Made by a program: the position numbers and the translations under genes. Of a stretch of 64,000 nucleotides of DNA, positions 62,299 to 64,000 are shown piece by piece. The notes beneath the pieces are model-generated. The model was not told the origin of the DNA, made no database searches, and saw nothing but the letters and a program-made list of their open reading frames with translations. Source of the DNA: an uncultured Bacteroidota bacterium. GTDB lineage: Bacteria; Bacteroidota; Bacteroidia; Flavobacteriales; Flavobacteriaceae. Each line of letters opens with the position of its first letter. Within the stretch, counting starts at the first letter, position 1. Location: the NCBI GenBank assembly GCA_902619855.1, contig CACNGE010000003.1, forward strand, positions 1-64,000, written 5' to 3'.

Positions 62299-64000
62299 AT
62301 GGCCAACCATAAAAAATATTGGAAAAGCACAGCTGAGCTAGACAGCAACAATGCATTTGTCGAAGATCTCATGGGGCGTGAGTTTGTTGAAAAGCTACCT
62401 GAAGATGCCTTTCTGGGCAATGAGCAAGTGATGAATGACTCTAAAACCAATCGACGAGATTTTCTAAAGTATGTTGGTTTTAGCACTGCGGCAGCATCAT
62501 TAGCTGCATGTGAGGGGCCTGTTCATAAATCAATTCCTTATGTTGTTCAACCAGAAGAAATACGCCCCGGGATTTCAAACTATTATGCAACTACTGTTGC
62601 TGATGGATTTGACCTCGCGAGTATCCTTGTAAAAACAAGAGAGGGAAGACCAATTAAAGTTGAAAACAATACTGACATTCCTGCGAGCTATGCTGCAAAC
62701 GCACGTGTGCAAGCTTCTGTCTTGTCGTTGTATGACAACCTTCGTTTGCAGGGACCAACACAGTCTGGAAGTCCTATTGGTTGGGCAACACTACTTCAAC
62801 TTAGTCGCCAACAGCTCGACAATATGCAAAGTCAAGGCGAGCAATTGGCCTTGTTGACACGTTCTTATGCTAGTCCTTCCACCCAGCATTTGATCGATCA
62901 AATCACATCCAAGTATGACAACATCAAACATATTACCTATGATTCAGTGTCATCATCTCATGCATTAGATGCCTTTGCAAAAGCATATGGACAGCGAGCA
63001 CTTCCTACCTATGATTTCTCGAAAGCAGAGACAATCGTTTCTTTTGATGCAGATTTTCTGGGTGATTGGCAAGGAGGAGGGCATGCACCTGGGTATGTAA
63101 AAACACGATTGCCTGTCAAGAAAAATGGCAAGGCAAAAATGTCAACACACTTCCAGTTTGAAGCCATTATGACCCTTTCAGGAGCAGCTGCCGACAAGCG
63201 AATGCCCATGACTGCTGCTCAACAACAGCAAGTACTTGCAGCAGTGTATGTCGAGTTGACAAATGGGCAAGCCACTGCAGATCAAGCCACAGTGGAGATG
63301 GCCAAAATCATTGCAAAACATTTGCGTAAAGCTGGAAAAAATGGAATCGTTATTACAGATTTACCAAGTACTGAAGCACACCGAGTTTCCTTAGCCATCA
63401 ATGAAAAAATTGGATCTGTTGTCATCGACACCAAACACACAACTACCACTCGTCAGGGCAATGCGCTTGAGGTCTCACAACTTGTTGAGGATTTGAACAG
63501 TGGAGCAGTGCAAGGGATTATTATGGCAGATGTAAACCCTGTATATACTTTAGCTGAAGGAGAACAGTTTGCTGCTGGATTAGCGAAAGCCAAATTCTCT
63601 TTGTCATTTAGTATGAAAAATGACGAAACTGCATCCAAAGCTCAATGGGTGGCAGCGATTCCTCACTATCTTGAATCGTGGGGTGATGTGGAATTCAAAA
63701 CAAATCACTTTGGTCTTACGCAACCAACAATTCGGCCCTTGTTCGACACCAAACAATTTCAAGATGTGTTGCTCACATGGTTGGGGAAAGACATGACCTA
63801 CAGAGATCAATTGCGATCTTATTGGGAGAAAAATATTTTAAGTGGAACATCATGGAATAAGGCCTTACATGATGGGTTTTATGTCAGCGATTCTTCCACC
63901 AACAGAAAGCGTTACAACGATTCAGTTGCCGATGCGATTGGCATCCTTTCTACTGCAAAACAAGAGGGTTATTCACTTCATCTGTACACCAAAACAGGAC
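62299..64000 (+). CDS. actB: Alternative complex III subunit B, molybdopterin oxidoreductase-like, 3' end missing
   Basis: 567 residues are visible before the window ends; the frame starts at the ATG at 62299 (MANHKKYWKSTAELDS). A Tat-variant signal (TNRRDFLKYVGFSTAAASLAAC) lies unusually far in, at about residues 51-72, as in ActB proteins. The visible part is the molybdopterin oxidoreductase-like domain, which in ActB lacks the metal cofactor; the 4Fe-4S ferredoxin domain expected at the C-terminus is outside the window. Together with ActA it forms the start of an act operon oxidising menaquinol and feeding cytochrome oxidase. Confidence 0.9.
   Translation, partial: MANHKKYWKSTAELDSNNAFVEDLMGREFVEKLPEDAFLGNEQVMNDSKTNRRDFLKYVGFSTAAASLAACEGPVHKSIPYVVQPEEIRPGISNYYATTVADGFDLASILVKTREGRPIKVENNTDIPASYAANARVQASVLSLYDNLRLQGPTQSGSPIGWATLLQLSRQQLDNMQSQGEQLALLTRSYASPSTQHLIDQITSKYDNIKHITYDSVSSSHALDAFAKAYGQRALPTYDFSKAETIVSFDADFLGDWQGGGHAPGYVKTRLPVKKNGKAKMSTHFQFEAIMTLSGAAADKRMPMTAAQQQQVLAAVYVELTNGQATADQATVEMAKIIAKHLRKAGKNGIVITDLPSTEAHRVSLAINEKIGSVVIDTKHTTTTRQGNALEVSQLVEDLNSGAVQGIIMADVNPVYTLAEGEQFAAGLAKAKFSLSFSMKNDETASKAQWVAAIPHYLESWGDVEFKTNHFGLTQPTIRPLFDTKQFQDVLLTWLGKDMTYRDQLRSYWEKNILSGTSWNKALHDGFYVSDSSTNRKRYNDSVADAIGILSTAKQEGYSLHLYTKTG

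Noticed and set aside
1-64000. Prophage, IS, integron, toxin-antitoxin, CRISPR-Cas or other defence genes
   Set aside because: No transposase, integrase, terminal repeats, direct-repeat arrays or defence-family motifs were seen. The gene order is conserved flavobacterial core throughout.

Overview
The window is a stretch of bacterial core chromosome from a member of the Bacteroidota, most likely Flavobacteriales. The evidence is the gene content: a PorE-type OmpA/PD40 protein, the DUF2480 and DUF3078 genes after a suf operon, a DUF4270 lipoprotein, a DUF2723 protein, alternative complex III actA/actB, and a three-gene succinate dehydrogenase. Base composition is AT-rich, Shine-Dalgarno sequences are largely absent, and many genes are preceded by the Bacteroidota -7 element TAnnTTTG. 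In four cases this element follows a TTG at 19-20 nt. Genes are densely packed: nothing longer than about 260 bp is without a gene, and four convergent pairs overlap by exactly 4 bp through their stop codons. I saw no phage, IS element, CRISPR array or defence island.

Layout. 1-5142: 3' part of an OmpA-family cell-envelope gene, then a leftward group (lipoprotein esterase, two tiny membrane proteins, a flavodoxin-fold oxidoreductase, a HAD-IIA phosphatase). 5201-8386: rightward enoyl-CoA hydratase, QueD, LpxH and HflX. 8383-15993: leftward sufA-sufB-(lipoprotein)-sufC-sufD-sufS-sufE-sufT-DUF2480-DUF3078, a complete SUF iron-sulfur assembly operon with an unrecognised lipoprotein between sufB and sufC. 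16242-24987: thiL, pepP, a VPS10/BNR-repeat exported protein and sdhCAB. 24990-27367: a broken nitrilase-family gene and an Ig-like lipoprotein. 27384-27567: a candidate structured RNA of 184 nt with a 6S-like outline. 27624-37948: glyS, a small outer-membrane protein, xth, an aldo/keto reductase, leftward radA/UPF0104/panD/panC, and a rightward pair of single-domain GT5 protein and DUF4270 lipoprotein. 38014-50447: leftward rpoN, asnS, an RND (MMPL) transporter, frr, pyrH, tsf, rpsB, rpsI, rplM and polA. 50591-60775: a thioredoxin-fold protein without CXXC, the large DUF2723 membrane protein, tRNA-Gln with its own promoter and terminator, a fatty acid hydroxylase-like membrane enzyme, the rimP-nusA-infB operon and a small SPOR protein. 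61009-64000: start of the alternative complex III operon (actA, then actB running off the end).

Taken together this is housekeeping DNA: Fe-S assembly supports the adjacent respiratory enzymes (SdhB, ActB), and translation and transcription factors form two blocks. I found no complete unknown multi-gene system. The items most worth a second look are the structured RNA upstream of glyS, the NlpE-like lipoprotein embedded in the suf operon, the Rho-N/SAP-like tail on ribosomal protein S2, the run of promoters placed so close to start codons that transcripts would be nearly leaderless, and the 18-bp palindrome ahead of the act operon.
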